Of a stretch of DNA of 64,000 nt, positions 22,595 through 34,591 are shown in pieces. Position numbers and translations under genes: made by a program. The notes below the pieces were generated by a model. The model was not told the DNA's origin and made no database searches. It saw only the letters and a program-made list of their open reading frames with translations. Numbering within the stretch: position 1 is the first letter of the stretch; the number at the start of each line of letters is the position of its first letter. Source of the DNA: Cycas panzhihuaensis (lineage: Eukaryota > Cycadophyta); contig CM041465.1 of the NCBI GenBank assembly GCA_023213395.1, positions 82,157,741 through 82,221,740 on the forward strand, in the 5' to 3' direction.

Positions 22595-23868
22595 TAAACT
22601 ATAGTGATAACCATGGGTGACCTAGCCCATTGTCAAAGCTTGGCCAATATGTCAACTTCCACTTCACTCTAGTAAGAGCCTAAACTACCATTATTACTTT
22701 GAAACAAGGGTAAACTACCTTGTAAATTTATAAATCTATAAATACTTAACCTAACTATGAATTTCTAAGAGGAGGTATCACCCCTTACAACATCCATGAC
22801 CTTATCCATAAAACAAAACTTGGATCTTAGATGAGCCTAAACAACTCCTCCTCCAAAAGATAACTACAAATTGTGGTGATTACTTTTGACTTTTAAGTCT
22901 TAATCTTCAAGCATCCAAGGCACCCACCCTTCTGCCTAAATATTTAGCTATTGATCCCAATCTTTCTAGTTATTGAAATAACCTCTCATCCACCTAAGAC
23001 TGCTCCAAAACATTAACACTAAAGAGGATAAATTATAGTGGCCCCATTTATGTTCATCTAGGTTCGTTATAGCCACTAGCTCACCTTAGTTTAATTAGGT
23101 CATTAGCCAATCCTCTACCCTAATCAATATACATCTGAAGTTCTTATGAATGATGCTAGACTAAGCGCAACATTCTCCAAACACCTACTAAGAAGGCTAA
23201 AATATAGAAGATTGCCTTCCTCTTTCACATTTATATATTCATTATTAGTCTAACAAGGGCATTGTTGATAGTATTCACCATTTTATAACCATTTTCTAAA
23301 GAGGTTTTGCTACCAAGGGGTTTAATCTCATAATCCAGAAATATCATAGACATCATAATATTAGGTAAGTGAAAGTATATATTTATTCCCTTTCTTAGCT
23401 TAGCTTAGTATAGCTTAGAGTAGTTGTTTTATAATCATATGCCATTGTTTGCTTATTAATCTACTCAATAAATACGATTGTGCTTTATCAATGATGATTT
23501 TGATCATAGTCAATGGGTTTATTATTATTCCTTTGAGCTTGATGAGCCAAGAATAGCCTCTTAGTACCTTTTTAAGGTACATTTCATCCTTCTCTTACTC
23601 TATTTATGCCCTTCTCCTTCTTAGTTCACTCTATCAAACTTGTTTTCCTCTTATTTAATTTATTTTTTATTTTTCTCTTTTTATCCCACTAAGTCTATTG
23701 TTTATCCCATCATATTCCTTATCATACCATATTATTTTATAATTTTCTTGACCAATTCTTATATAGTAAATCCAAAAAACTAGAGCTTCAAAGAACTAAA
23801 AAGATTCTTTACAGTACTACTTCAACTTTTATAGTATAACTTTATTTACTTTAAAAAAAATTAAGCCT
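22595..23868 (+). other. Divergent gypsy 3' end and partial LTR remnant
   Basis: Non-coding. The part around 23,260-23,400 (ATTCACCAT, then AAGAGGTTTTGCTACCAAGGGG, then AGGTAAGTGAAAG) matches the junction of E's 3' untranslated region, polypurine tract and LTR start at 17,700-17,790. The following 500 bases loosely follow the start of the E LTR. This suggests a second, more diverged copy of the same gypsy group, truncated on both sides. Confidence 0.4.
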
Positions 23869-24023
23869 ACATTTGGTTATGTATTAATGCCACCCAAATG
23901 CAGGCCTGATTTATGGTTCCATCAAAACAATGGATGGCCCATGGGTTTTGATAAAACTATGGGCTAATAAATGCATAAACACATTAATTTCCTCCAAAAC
24001 CATGGTCTTTTGTCTATGGTTTT

Positions 24024-24354
24024 TGTTAGGAAATACTAAATAGATAGACAAAATGACATAATCATTTATGTATACAAAAGACTCAAATAGAATAAGCACA
24101 TAGGATAAATAGATTTGATGTGGGAACCCTTTCAGGAAAAACCCATGACAGAATAATATTATTACATTTTTAACAAATATCAATATACAATACAATGGAC
24201 TTTAATCTATATTTATATATCATAAGTATGAAATAATTAATATATGAGTTTATATCCATCAGCTCATAATATTACAATATTACATCAATATATCCATATA
24301 ATATTATCTCCATATTTAAATTAGTTAGCAAGTGGTTATAATACCACTCTAACA
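24024..24354 (-). repeat. 3' LTR of copia G (331 bp)
   Basis: Plus-strand ends TGTTAGGAAAT and CTCTAACA. It contains the GGGAACCCTTTCAGG box at 24,122-24,136, shared with element I, which folds into a short GAAA-loop hairpin on the minus strand. The polypurine tract (minus AGAGGGGA) follows at 24,355-24,363. Confidence 0.88.
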
Positions 24355-24361
24355 TCCCCTC

Positions 24362-24700
24362 TCAATATAAATGTGGGGTCTTGAGGTCTTCCTAGGGATT
24401 TGTCTATCTCTTTTTCCTTATTGATAGAACCCCTCTTAAGGATAACCTCATTAAATCCCCTAATTTATACGAGAATTGATGAAGTGATCTTCAGTAAGAG
24501 CTTGGTGGGAATGTCCTCAAATTGATCTTCATTTGGATAAAACTTAACCTACATCTTTCCTAGTCTAATTTGCTCTCAGATGTAATGGTGTTTTGTCTCA
24601 TATATATATGATTCTTTTGAAATACCTCCAATAGTCCCTACAACTATACAACTCCTCTTGAACCAATACTTAGTATCTAAACTAAGAGGTTAAGCCACTT
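24362..24700 (-). pseudogene. Copia RNase H end, element G
   Basis: Minus-strand sequence closely parallels 32,700-32,900 of element I, including the LTEDQF-type block near 24,490-24,520 and the region before the polypurine tract. Too broken for a reading frame. Confidence 0.5.
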
Positions 24701-25199
24701 GAGCCATGTAGATCTCCTTTTCAAGACTTTGTTAAGGAATGATAACCTCTCATTCTTTTATATGACTTCTAACTATCTATAGCTACTAAAGTAAAGACCA
24801 ATCAAACTAGTAGAAATGTCTCCTCATACCTAATTCCTTCTTGTAATCATGCACAATAAGTTTTACCAAATTACAAACTAACCAAGTTCTTTGAGGGGGC
24901 TAAAGGAATTAAATCCCATAAGTATCATTCCACTTACAACTCTCTATTATAAATCTCCTTTCATTGGAATCATTTGTGTTAATCAAAAGTCTGACTGATA
25001 TGTTGATCCTTATTCTTTAATCATCCTTTAAGTCTTCAACCATCACATTAGAGTTATGAATGGTCCTCCTAGTCTACAATGGAACATGGGGTTACAAACC
25101 ATGCTTCTTCATATAATGGCTCCTCATCATCACTCCAACTAGGTCTTGCTTCCATCTCAAATACAATGTTAGGTATATAAACCTCTATACCTAGTAAAC

Positions 25200-25740
25200 C
25201 GTGACTCAGAAAGAGAATAAATGAAGGATAAAACTTATAATTCAAATGACACTATAGCACAATACGTCAATAACTCTCCAATCTAACATCTAGACTAATC
25301 ACAATGCTTTCCCCCTTGCAGATCATATTGTTTATAAGCTTTGTTTCAAACCCATGTAAATAGACTCTAATCTCTTAAAATCTTATTGTTGTAATCTTCA
25401 TCTAAGATGTGTGTACTCTAATGTACCTTAATACATAATGGAAGATTTATGATAGTTCACCACAACTCGAGGGATATGCCATGAATAGCCTTAGTAGGTA
25501 CCTATTAAATAATTGTCATAATAGCTTCTACCAAAAAACATGGAAGGTAAATCTTACCATGTAGCAAACATCTCTACATCTGCATCATGGTATAGTTCTT
25601 CAGCTACAACATAATCTCATTAGGATACACGGTACAACCAACTCTCATTTTATACCATGATAAAAGAAGAACTAATTTTAAGGATTCTCATCATACACCT
25701 TTCCATTATCACTTTAATTTTCATAAACACATAAGCAGAT
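25200..25740 (-). pseudogene. Copia integrase C-terminal remnant, element G
   Basis: The nucleotide sequence aligns with 37,217-37,700 of element I: the linker near 25,270-25,310, the block around 25,340-25,480 and the NGVAERKN-like region near 25,590. Stops and small gaps make it non-coding. The reverse transcriptase that should separate it from RNase H is missing. Confidence 0.55.
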
Positions 25741-27641
25741 CTACATCAAACTTGTTCAAATATGCATAAATGTTAAATATGCATCTAACAGATAATAAAT
25801 TCTCATGCTAATATTAGTTCAACCACCCAAAGTATAATGGTCTAACATAAACCACCTATACAAATAGGCCAAAAAATAGTAATTTCTAAACTACTTTACC
25901 TCAAACATCTGATGTAAAAGCACTGATATAAAATGAATAAAAATACCACTTTATAATAATCAAACCATACTTTATAATGATTATATAATGATCTATTATC
26001 ACAACACTATTTGCTTCGTCTCATAGCTCGGTATCTCCATCCAACTCACCCCTCTTTCCCTTCTATCAATTAATGAATACAAATTAATATTAATAGCTCA
26101 CCCAACAAACTCTCTCATGTAATCACATGCAAGAAGAGCATATCATCACCAAACAATCATCAACAAAGTGCCTAAAGCACTCACTTCACCACATTGCCTT
26201 ATGTATGCCTCAGAATATAAATCATCATAATACACCTACTTAAAGAATCCCTTATTAAACACTAGGCAACATGAAAATAAAGACACTTGTACACTACCAC
26301 TGCAATGAGCCATCACTTAAATATTTCAAAGCTAATTAGTAAGTGTGCCAAGTTTACTTAAAGTCCCTTATATCAAACAAAGGGAGATTCTTAAGATATT
26401 GATCAAAAAGCGAAATACCTTAGTAAAAGATAACTTTATATAAAAGACAATTGATATATATTAAATATCAAATGTGACTTTAAATAAATCAAATGGCAAA
26501 GTTAATTTATTTTTGGTGGTTGCCAAATCAAAAACTGAGCCACCACCATATATGATCACTTGGGCAAATGAAATATAATAAAAACAGATGATGAAATATA
26601 ATCCACGATAATCAAATTTTTGATGGGGTGCCATATAAATCAAAATGGTAACCCGGTTATATCAAATGCAAATTAAATATCCACATAGGTGATAAAATAT
26701 CAATCCATGGGCAATGTAATATTTATATGGTAATCAACTATTAATGAGTCATAATATATAATGGTAAATATCAATAGGGTAATAATCATTATCAATCAAA
26801 CAGTTCTTGAATTAAATTAATGTGACCTCAAAGATTGATATATCCATAATGGCAAAAAACTATATTCAAATAGCTAAATAAAACTTTATGAAGCCATAAA
26901 TATTATGGTGAACACCCTACATACAACTATGTTTTTATGTATGGAGAATTTATATGGTTGCAAATTTTCTCCACAGTGATGCCCTTTACAACACACTACA
27001 TGTCTCCCTATAAGGATGGCCTCATAATTACTACAACTCTCAAGTAGTCAGTGTCTCCACCTACTATGATATTTGAATCTTTTCCTAAGAATAACTCTAG
27101 GTGCCTACAACAATTTTGATCTCTTACGATATCTTCAAAGTCAAAACACATATATGGCTACTACATAGGGTATTTACACTATTAAGCAACTCTTCCACTA
27201 GCCAATTCTAGTTATATTCTCTCTTTCCATCACCTTCTATGGTTCATATAATGTTCCAACTCCTTATGGATGGCAACGCTTCACTAATTTAGTTGCAAAC
27301 TTAGTGGCACCTCAAATAACAAATCTAACACCTTCAACAAACTTAAAACAAATACTAATGGTTGGAAACAGAGTAACCAAGGGCTACATATTTAAAACAA
27401 AGGGCACTAACACCTATATAAATCAAAATAACATTTTTTACTCATTCGCACACCTCCAAAGACCATGGAATCCCTATAAAACATATAATAAAATGCACCA
27501 AAATCTACACATAATCATTGCACCTCGTGGTTATTCTTTCAGTTGTCGGATGAGCCAATTCTCAAAGGGTGAGCTAGCATTACCTAGTAACCAATGATCA
27601 AATGATTTTCCTAACATTTGCCTAATTGTACACCTCTTGTT
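25741..27641 (-). other. Long non-coding leader of element G
   Basis: About 1.9 kb between the primer-binding site and the integrase remnant, where gag and protease would be expected. It shows no gag or pol similarity and is rich in CATCA and ATCA words, like the 61,270-62,600 stretch of element M. It could be captured or leader sequence. Confidence 0.4.
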
Positions 27642-27653
27642 GCTCCGATACCA
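27642..27653 (-). other. Primer-binding site of copia G
   Basis: Plus strand GCTCCGATACCA, the reverse of TGGTATCGGAGC. It differs by one base from the initiator-tRNA-Met complement TGGTATCAGAGC and directly adjoins the LTR. Confidence 0.8.
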
Positions 27654-27961
27654 TGTTAACAAACACTAAATAGATAGAGAGGATGATAAAATCATTTATG
27701 TACATAAAATTCTTGAACAGAACAAACACACAGGATAAATAGATTTGACATGGAAATCCTTTTAGGAAAAACCCACCATAGAATAATGTTATCATATTTT
27801 TAATAAATCTGAATGTATAATATAATGGATTCTGATCTATATGTATAAATCATAAGTGCCTCAAATAATTAATATGCGAGTTTACATTACATCAATATAT
27901 TCATATAATATTATCCCCATATTTACATTAGCTAGTAAGTGGTTATAATATCACTCTAATA
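27654..27961 (-). repeat. 5' LTR of copia G (308 bp)
   Basis: Aligns with 24,024-24,354, with about 23 bases fewer (mainly in the central ATATGAGTTTATATCCATCAGC region) and numerous substitutions. It ends CTCTAATA (CA to TA) directly before the GTTTT duplication. Confidence 0.85.
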
Positions 27962-27966
27962 GTTTT

Positions 27967-30447
27967 AGCCCATGGATTCTCCCAAAATAATGGGCTTGAA
28001 ACCATGGGCCTAGCCCTCCAACCTTATCTATAAATTCCTCTTAATTTCCATTAGAAGGGGAGGTCAAGTGGAGATTAGTTTGAGTAGTTATTATACTACT
28101 AGATTATCTCCTCACTACCTAAACTCACTCAATCCCCTTCTTTAGCTTCCATTATTGGTTTCAAGGTTGATTATTAGATATATTAGAGCATTCACTCACT
28201 AGATTCACTAATCACTAACATCCCTCTATCCTTTGGAATAGGGTAATCCCCTTCAAATCTAGAATTTTCACTTGTGTCCTAAGGTTTACTTTGTTTTCTT
28301 TTTCAAGCATTGCTTGGTCTTTTCATGCCAATTTATTACTTTGATTTTTGCTTGCTTTCTTTTGTATGTCTCACCTTTCTTGAGTGATAATGTCTTACAA
28401 ACGAATAGTATCCTAGTACTATGTGTTTAATCTACAAAGGAAGTGGATAACTTGTAAATTTTTAGGCCTATTTCCTACTTACTCTCAGTTATTTTACATG
28501 ATTTGTTGATTTTATTTATTTATTAGATTTTCCATTATTTTTGTTATAATAGTTTAATGCATGTCATTAACTCTTGTAGGCGGGGGAGCTCTATAGTGTT
28601 GTAGGTTTTGGAGCATGCAGAATGAGTTAGATATTCTCCTCCTTATTCTCTCTCTCCACTACCTTCCTATCGAACTTTGGTGCCTATTTCATAATTATTA
28701 TACTACTAAAATTCTACTAGAATATACTATAATATAAGTTAGTACTAAGGTGTTTTTATTATGTTTTTTGAGTATTCTCATCTTTCATGCAAACTATTTT
28801 CTGTCATAACTTAATCTGGTAAATAGAGATGTTATTGGACTTTTTTCTAGGAATTCTGATTTTAATAAATGCATGTTGACTAGTCCTTATTATGTCTTAT
28901 TGGCAATTTAGCAAGCTCTAAGTTGCTTTAGAAAGGGGGTAGAATTAGTTATTTAGTGCATCCTACTATGTATTTTCATAAACCTTACTTTAGTAGTTCT
29001 ATTTACTAAAGGAAAAATACCTAAATCATAATTTTATTTCATAGGTTTACCTTGAAAAGGAAGTGTGTTAGGAAAGTCAATTTGCTTACATGCTTGAGTA
29101 TTTCTACTTGGTCTCTTCCACCTTTACCTATAGGATTTTGCTTTTAAAAAATAAAAGAGGAAAAGAACAAAAACAAAAGAGAATAGGTCAAAATGAATTT
29201 CCTTTGTTTTATTGCATTTTGCATGCTACATCTGCATCCCTATTTTGCTTTGGTATGTGCTTTTTTAGAGGCCTAATAAAAGAGAGGATTATACCTATTA
29301 TAAGTCCTTGAATCTGTGGGCTGACATTTTGCTTTAATTAGATAGGTTTATTTTCTCTTTTCACTTAATTAAAATTGCATGCTAGTTGCATTATGTATGT
29401 GTCTTATTTTCTTCCTTAGTATCTACTAGGATAGGGTCCTTTTTTCCCCTAAAGAGGGGAAGATAGATATCTTTTTACTTGGGTGTCATTGCTAGATAAG
29501 AGAGGTTGTCTTGTGCCTTTAGTTGTTGACTCTCCAATCCATGTTTTGAACAAGTAGTTAAAGGGTACATATTCTTACCACATAGTAATGCATGGGGTAT
29601 AGATAGTAGAGTGAACTTCATCTCTTCTATTGAGGGTGATGGCCTCTATCTTCTTCACCCTCACAAAGCTTGAAGTTTATTGGAATTGGATGCAAACACT
29701 ATTAAGCCACTATTGCATTCATGTGAGATCCATCATTAGTATTAATGGGTCCTCGCCAACTTATTTATGAGTAAATTTATCTTATGGTCTTGATTCCTTC
29801 AAACCTCTCACTCTAGGTAGTCCCTTACTTGTCTTTGTAGATCAAGTCCATCACTTTCAGGTCAAGCAGAAGTTAGTGGTTAAGATAGGTCAGTCAACTT
29901 AGGGGGTTTAGTTACATTAGATAATCTCATAATGATATAAGAATTATGGGTATTTGTACTCAATCAACCCTCTCATATCACGAGGGCTTTTGTGTGTTGT
30001 TTGGTCCTCTTGAGGACACTAGTCATAGTTTGATTAATCTTTTCTCAATTGTTGTTAGTTTGCATTAAGATTGCTTTTGTCAGTTGATGCATGTTCACTT
30101 TATCTGCCTACCTACACTAAACCTCTTTCTTTTGTTGACTAGTATACTAAACCTTTTTCTTTTATTGACTAGGTGTAGTTAGTCTTAAACTTTAGTTATT
30201 TATCATTTTCATTTTCTCCCGACATGTTTCGCGTACTTGCACATTGCTTATGCCTAATTGATCAAGTATCATATCTTTCATCCCCGCATCTATGTACAAG
30301 AGATATATGAGCACCCTTGTGGAGGGTGTATATGAGCACCCTTCCTCACTTAAGTCTCATATACCCTTTGGGCCTACTCCAAGGTTGTTATTTTCATATT
30401 CCCTCCCTCCACATGTCCATATTCATCTTTAAAATGAGTGGGTGTGC
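27967..30447. other. Unassigned AT-rich sequence
   Basis: No coding match. It contains two small tandem duplications: a 30-bp unit (30,116-30,145 and 30,146-30,175) and a TATATGAGCACCCTT pair near 30,305-30,343. Some stretches loosely resemble LTR-type AT-rich sequence, but I found no ends or target duplications. Confidence 0.4.
30116..30175. repeat. 30-bp tandem duplication
   Basis: Two adjacent units beginning ACTAAACCT and carrying TTTCTTTT and TTGACTAG, with a few differences. Confidence 0.8.
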
Positions 30448-30699
30448 TGTTAGAATATTATTAATTATGTTCACATTTAATTAGTGAGTTGGTTTAGGAT
30501 CATCACCCCTGTTATGTACACATGTACAACTAACTATTTGTTTATTTATTGCACATAATTAATATTTATATTATATCAACAATGTACAAAGGTTAGGTTG
30601 GAATGGATTTTAGTAAATTATTTTTGAAGAGTAAACCAATTCTACCACACCACACCTCTCATATTATTTTATATGTGTAAATATTCTCATCTCTCAACA
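30448..30699 (+). repeat. 5' LTR of copia H (252 bp)
   Basis: TGTTAGAATATTATT to CTCTCAACA, immediately followed by the primer-binding site. It shares the CCAATTCTACC...CACCACACCTCTCATATTATTTT block with the 3' copy. Confidence 0.93.
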
Positions 30700-30711
30700 T
30701 GGTATCAGAGC
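30700..30711 (+). other. Primer-binding site of copia H
   Basis: TGGTATCAGAGC, a perfect complement to the 3' end of initiator tRNA-Met, directly at the LTR end. Confidence 0.92.
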
Positions 30712-32278
30712 TATAAACATGGATTCTTGTAGTATGGAGATAAATTACTACACCTAACACATGGATTTTTCCACCATTGGAGCATGGATAAATTAAGCAT
30801 ATAATAAATGGAGGTGAAGTAGGTAGATTTAAAGCATAATACAACCCAAGTGTAGGTTGATTTCAAGTTTAAAATAGTAAGGAGGCCAATCTCATAAATT
30901 AATTTAGTAACACATATTAAAAACGAGGCTTGATAAAAATAAAAGAGGGTTTTTTAACTCTTTTACTATGTGGTTTCTTCAAATTTTAGAATGTAATCAA
31001 TTCTAAGGCACTATTATGGGAATTTTGTAATCTATTTATTAATGGAAACTCTACTTAAGGTTAAAAAAAATTTGAATAAATAGAAATGTATGAAATGAAC
31101 TTTTAAAAAATAATATTTTTATATTTCCATGCAATAATATGTGATGCAACTATGATTTATACTTGCATGAGAAGATTTTATGTATTTTTATATCTAAACA
31201 ACCCTAATTCAGGTTTTGCTAGTGAAGAAATAAATTTAAAAAATAAGCAAAATACACATAGATTCCATCTAAGCATTGTATAATATAAATAAATATGTAG
31301 AATTATAAAGATTCCATCTTTAAAAGAATGCTAATGTGGATATATATTGGTCGTTGACCTTATGAGGGTAAACGTCTGATTTGGAGGATACTTTCTAACA
31401 AAATGAAGAATATAATCATTGTGAAATGGTTCCAACATAGAGCAAAAATTGAAGGGCTTGACTGTATTTTCCTTGTCATTAGTTGTTGACTCCATACATG
31501 ATATTGTTACCTTTTGTATCCCATTTTTGACAAAATGAAGCATTAAACCATAAATGCAATGCCCCAACTTTATGATGATAAGATTTTGAAAAAAAAATTA
31601 ATAGAAGATTATTGGCTTTGATCATATTCCCTCAAGTTTCTCATTATCAATTGCTAATGCTCAAACACACATAGAACACACGTCAAAATAAAGGATGAAT
31701 ATAATAATTTAGGACTATGTAAATAACCTAAGTTTTAAAAAATTAAATTACTTTTCATAATATTTGATGTTTTCTCCCTCTTCTTCTAAAAGCATGGTTT
31801 TATTTAATGTTATGTGACCCTACTTTTTGGTGAAAGGAGGTTTAATTTTTAAAATATTATCTTTTCAATAAGCAAGGTAGATAAAATATTCAACATCTTT
31901 TCACTGGAGAGTTAGATTTTAAATCTGTCTAAACCAATAAGGTCTTGACTGAAAGAACTTTTCAACAAACTATCACATGACTATTTTTTGTAACAAAATA
32001 ATATCAAAAATGTTATTCAAAGTTATAGTATCCTATATGATACCTATATATCATTTTCTTATGTATTATGCTAGCTACCTATGAGTAGACAGATGAATTT
32101 ACTTACCCTGTATGGTAGCCTACATCATAGAGGTTAAAAAATAATAAAATTTAAGTTTTTTTGGTGTGGTTAAAGTTTGTTTTTATCCCACATTATGTCA
32201 TCTACCTTGAAATTGGTGTATTATATTTATACCTATTTGAATTAGTAAATTCCTTTAAATTTTATGGTATGACATATG
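30712..32278 (+). other. Leader / unrecognisable gag region of copia H
   Basis: About 1.5 kb of AT-rich sequence between the primer-binding site and the insertion of element I. Gag should start here, but I could not recover it in any frame. Confidence 0.5.
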
Positions 32279-32283
32279 TTCAT

Positions 32284-32641
32284 TGTTCGAGAACATGAAA
32301 TCATACACTGATGTTCTCAACCGCAGGATCTTTAACCATACACAACAAGCAACAAATTGAAAATATAGAAAATAGATGAACAAAACACAGTATATACATG
32401 GGAAACCCTTTCGGGAAAAAACCCACCACAAAAGGATCCTCAAGGGATCGTTGATTATTACACAATGAACTTCAATGATAGAATACACAAGGACTCAAGG
32501 CATATATACTCTCCAAGAGGTGTCACCCATTTAGGGTTGTGACCCTCTGAATAAATCGCACCTTTTCACTCACACCTTTTCACATAATTAAACCACATTA
32601 ACATTAATTAAGTGTCTTAATAATTAATTGCCACGCTAACA
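32284..32641 (-). repeat. 3' LTR of copia I (358 bp)
   Basis: Plus-strand ends TGTTCGAGAAC and GCTAACA. It includes the box GGGAAACCCTTTCGGG at 32,400-32,415 followed by A6CCC, which on the minus strand can fold as a CCC-GAAA-GGG hairpin inside a GGG/CCC pair. Confidence 0.93.
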
Positions 32642-32652
32642 TCCCCCCTTAA
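32642..32652 (-). other. Polypurine tract of copia I
   Basis: Minus strand TTAAGGGGGGA directly before the 3' LTR. Confidence 0.75.
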
Positions 32653-32707
32653 TGTGAATGTGGGGAATCTACAACGTGCAGCAGTTGAGCTATCATGAAG
32701 GCTGGGA

Positions 32708-34588
32708 CTATCCTATAGCTTCTTTATCCTTGTTGATACATCCCCCCTCAAGGATAACATCAGTGAGTCCTAATCTGGTACGCATATTTGTGAATTGGTC
32801 TTCAGTGAGTGGCTTGGTAAACATGTCCACAAGTAGTAATTCACTCAGACAATAGTCGATCTGCAGTTTCCTTAGCTTGATCAGCTCACGAATATAATGG
32901 TGCTGAATCTTAAGATGCTTTGTATGCACATGAAACTCTAGATTCTTCGACAGACGAATGGTACTATGATTATCAACAAAGAGAATCAGATGTCCATTGG
33001 AAATGCCAAGAAATTCTAAGAGACCTTACAACCATTCTGTTTCTTTCACACCAACACTGAGTCCTTAATATTCTCCTTCTATAGAAGATAGTGCCACTGT
33101 CTGCTGCTTCTTCGACTACCACGAAACAAATCCATTGCCAATACTAAATAGGTATCCAGTAGTGGACTTTCGATCGTCAGAATCTCCTCCCCAATCAGCA
33201 TCCATGTAGCCATGCAACTTGATCTTCTCACCTCTGCAGTATTCAAGACCAAAATTGATTATCCCCTTTAGATATTTCAAAATCCTCTTTGCTCCCACCA
33301 AATGAGGCTCCTGTGGATTCTGCATGTAGCGGGAAACCAATCCAACAGCGTATGCAATATCTAGCCTGGTATGAGTCAAATAAATGAGACTTCCTATCAA
33401 CTAACAATACTTTGTGCCATCTACAGAAGGTTGGGCCATATCCTTCTGCAATCTTGCGCCTTTGACACATGGTGTTGCAACAGGTTTGCAATGTTGCATC
33501 CCGAATCTCTCCAGTAAGTTCTTCACATACTGCGACTGCAACAATATGATCTTATCTTCCATTTGCCTGATCTGAATGCCCAAGAAATAGTGAAGTTTCC
33601 CAAGATCCATCATGTCAAATGAAGCTCCCAAATTAGATTTGACTTAGGCTATAGCCTTGCCATGATTACACTCAATGATTAGATCATCCACATACACCAC
33701 GTAAGCAACTACGGAAGCCCCTCTTCTTTTCACAGACAAGCTTGGGTCGAGTTCTAAAATTTCAAAACCTTTAACTTTCAACTTGGCATCCATCTTCCCA
33801 TACCAAGCACGGGGTGCATATTTTAGGCCATAGATTGATTTCTTCAAATGGCAAATAAGATGCTCCTGGCCATCCTTAATGAATCCCAGAGGCTGCGACA
33901 TGTATATCTGCTCCTTTAGATCCCCATTAAGGAATGCAGACTTAACATCCATCTAGTGTAACTCCCAATCTAATGCAGCTACTAAGGAAATAAGTAAGCA
34001 GATTATTTTCATTCTGGATACTGGTGCAAACATCTCCTCATAGTCAATTCCTTCTTTCTGCTTGAATCCCTGTGCAACAAGTTTGGCCTTGTACTTGCCC
34101 ACCTCTCCATCTGAGTGGAAATTTGTCTTATAGACCCACTTGCATCAAACAAGATTCTTCGACAGAGGTAGTGGAACCAAATCCCACGTATTGTTCTTTA
34201 TTAAAGAACCATATTCTTCCTCCATTGTAGCTCTCCATCTTGGATCTCCTTTCGCTTCAACAAATAATTCAGGATCACTGGAGTCATTGGTGTCGACCAG
34301 CAGAGTTAGACTGGCATGCTGACTTCTGGTTCGTCTATCATCAGTAAGGGTTTGCATCGCCACACTAGAATCTTCAAGAGTTTTCCTTGCCCATAAAGGT
34401 ATAGAAGGACCCATTGATGGAGGTACTTCTACTTGTGGTGATTTCTCACTATTACGCGTCCCACTTGGTCCTGCTTCCTCAGGTGCTACAGTGACTGGCT
34501 CATCGTCCTCTTCGCTTGAAGAATCTAGGAATGGGAGAAGGGGAGGGTAAAAAGGTTCCTCTGATGCTCTTTCAGCATGATACATCAA
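32708..34588 (-). pseudogene. Copia reverse transcriptase and RNase H of element I
   Basis: One frame holds from 34,588 down to 32,708, interrupted only by point stops and no frameshift. Order: an acidic, proline/serine-rich linker; WRATMEEEYGSLIKNNTWDL; MDVKSAFLNGDLKEQIYMSQ (first catalytic Asp, from 33,952); LKKSIYGLKYAPRAWY; an intact YVDD loop in AYVVYVDDLII near 33,690; and a GKLHYFLGIQI block. RNase H follows (GYMDADWGGDSDDRKSTTGY near 33,170-33,215, then FVDNHS, then DMFTKPLTEDQF). Each stop I checked reads as CAA/CAG/CGA to TAA/TAG/TGA or a Trp codon hit. Most catalytic residues survive. Confidence 0.88.
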
Positions 34589-34591
34589 TGA

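Larger units (their letters stand above)
24024..27961 (-). mobile_element. Copia element G, internally deleted (3.9 kb)
   Basis: Two LTRs (24,024-24,354 and 27,654-27,961) are flanked by a perfect GTTTT duplication (24,019-24,023 and 27,962-27,966). On the minus strand the order is LTR, primer-binding site (27,642-27,653), 1.9 kb of non-coding sequence, an integrase C-terminal remnant, an RNase H end, polypurine tract, LTR. Gag, protease, the integrase core and most of reverse transcriptase are absent. Coding remnants match element I, so G is a deletion derivative of a related family. Confidence 0.88.
23869..28030. other. Possible small foldback element split by copia G
   Basis: With element G and one duplication copy removed, 23,905-24,023 and 27,967-28,020 form a sequence with imperfect inverted ends: AGGCCTGATTTATGG on the left, CCATGGGCCTAGCC on the right. 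It contains several CCCATGG words. It also holds a perfect 8-bp inverted repeat AAAACCAT/ATGGTTTT at 23,996-24,003 and 24,016-24,023. It could be a MITE-like foldback, but no outer target duplication was found. Confidence 0.3.

Noticed and set aside
27304-27597. 97-residue open frame on the plus strand inside element G
   Set aside because: It is antisense to the element, composed mostly of Thr/Asn/Lys from AT-rich sequence, and matches no family I know.
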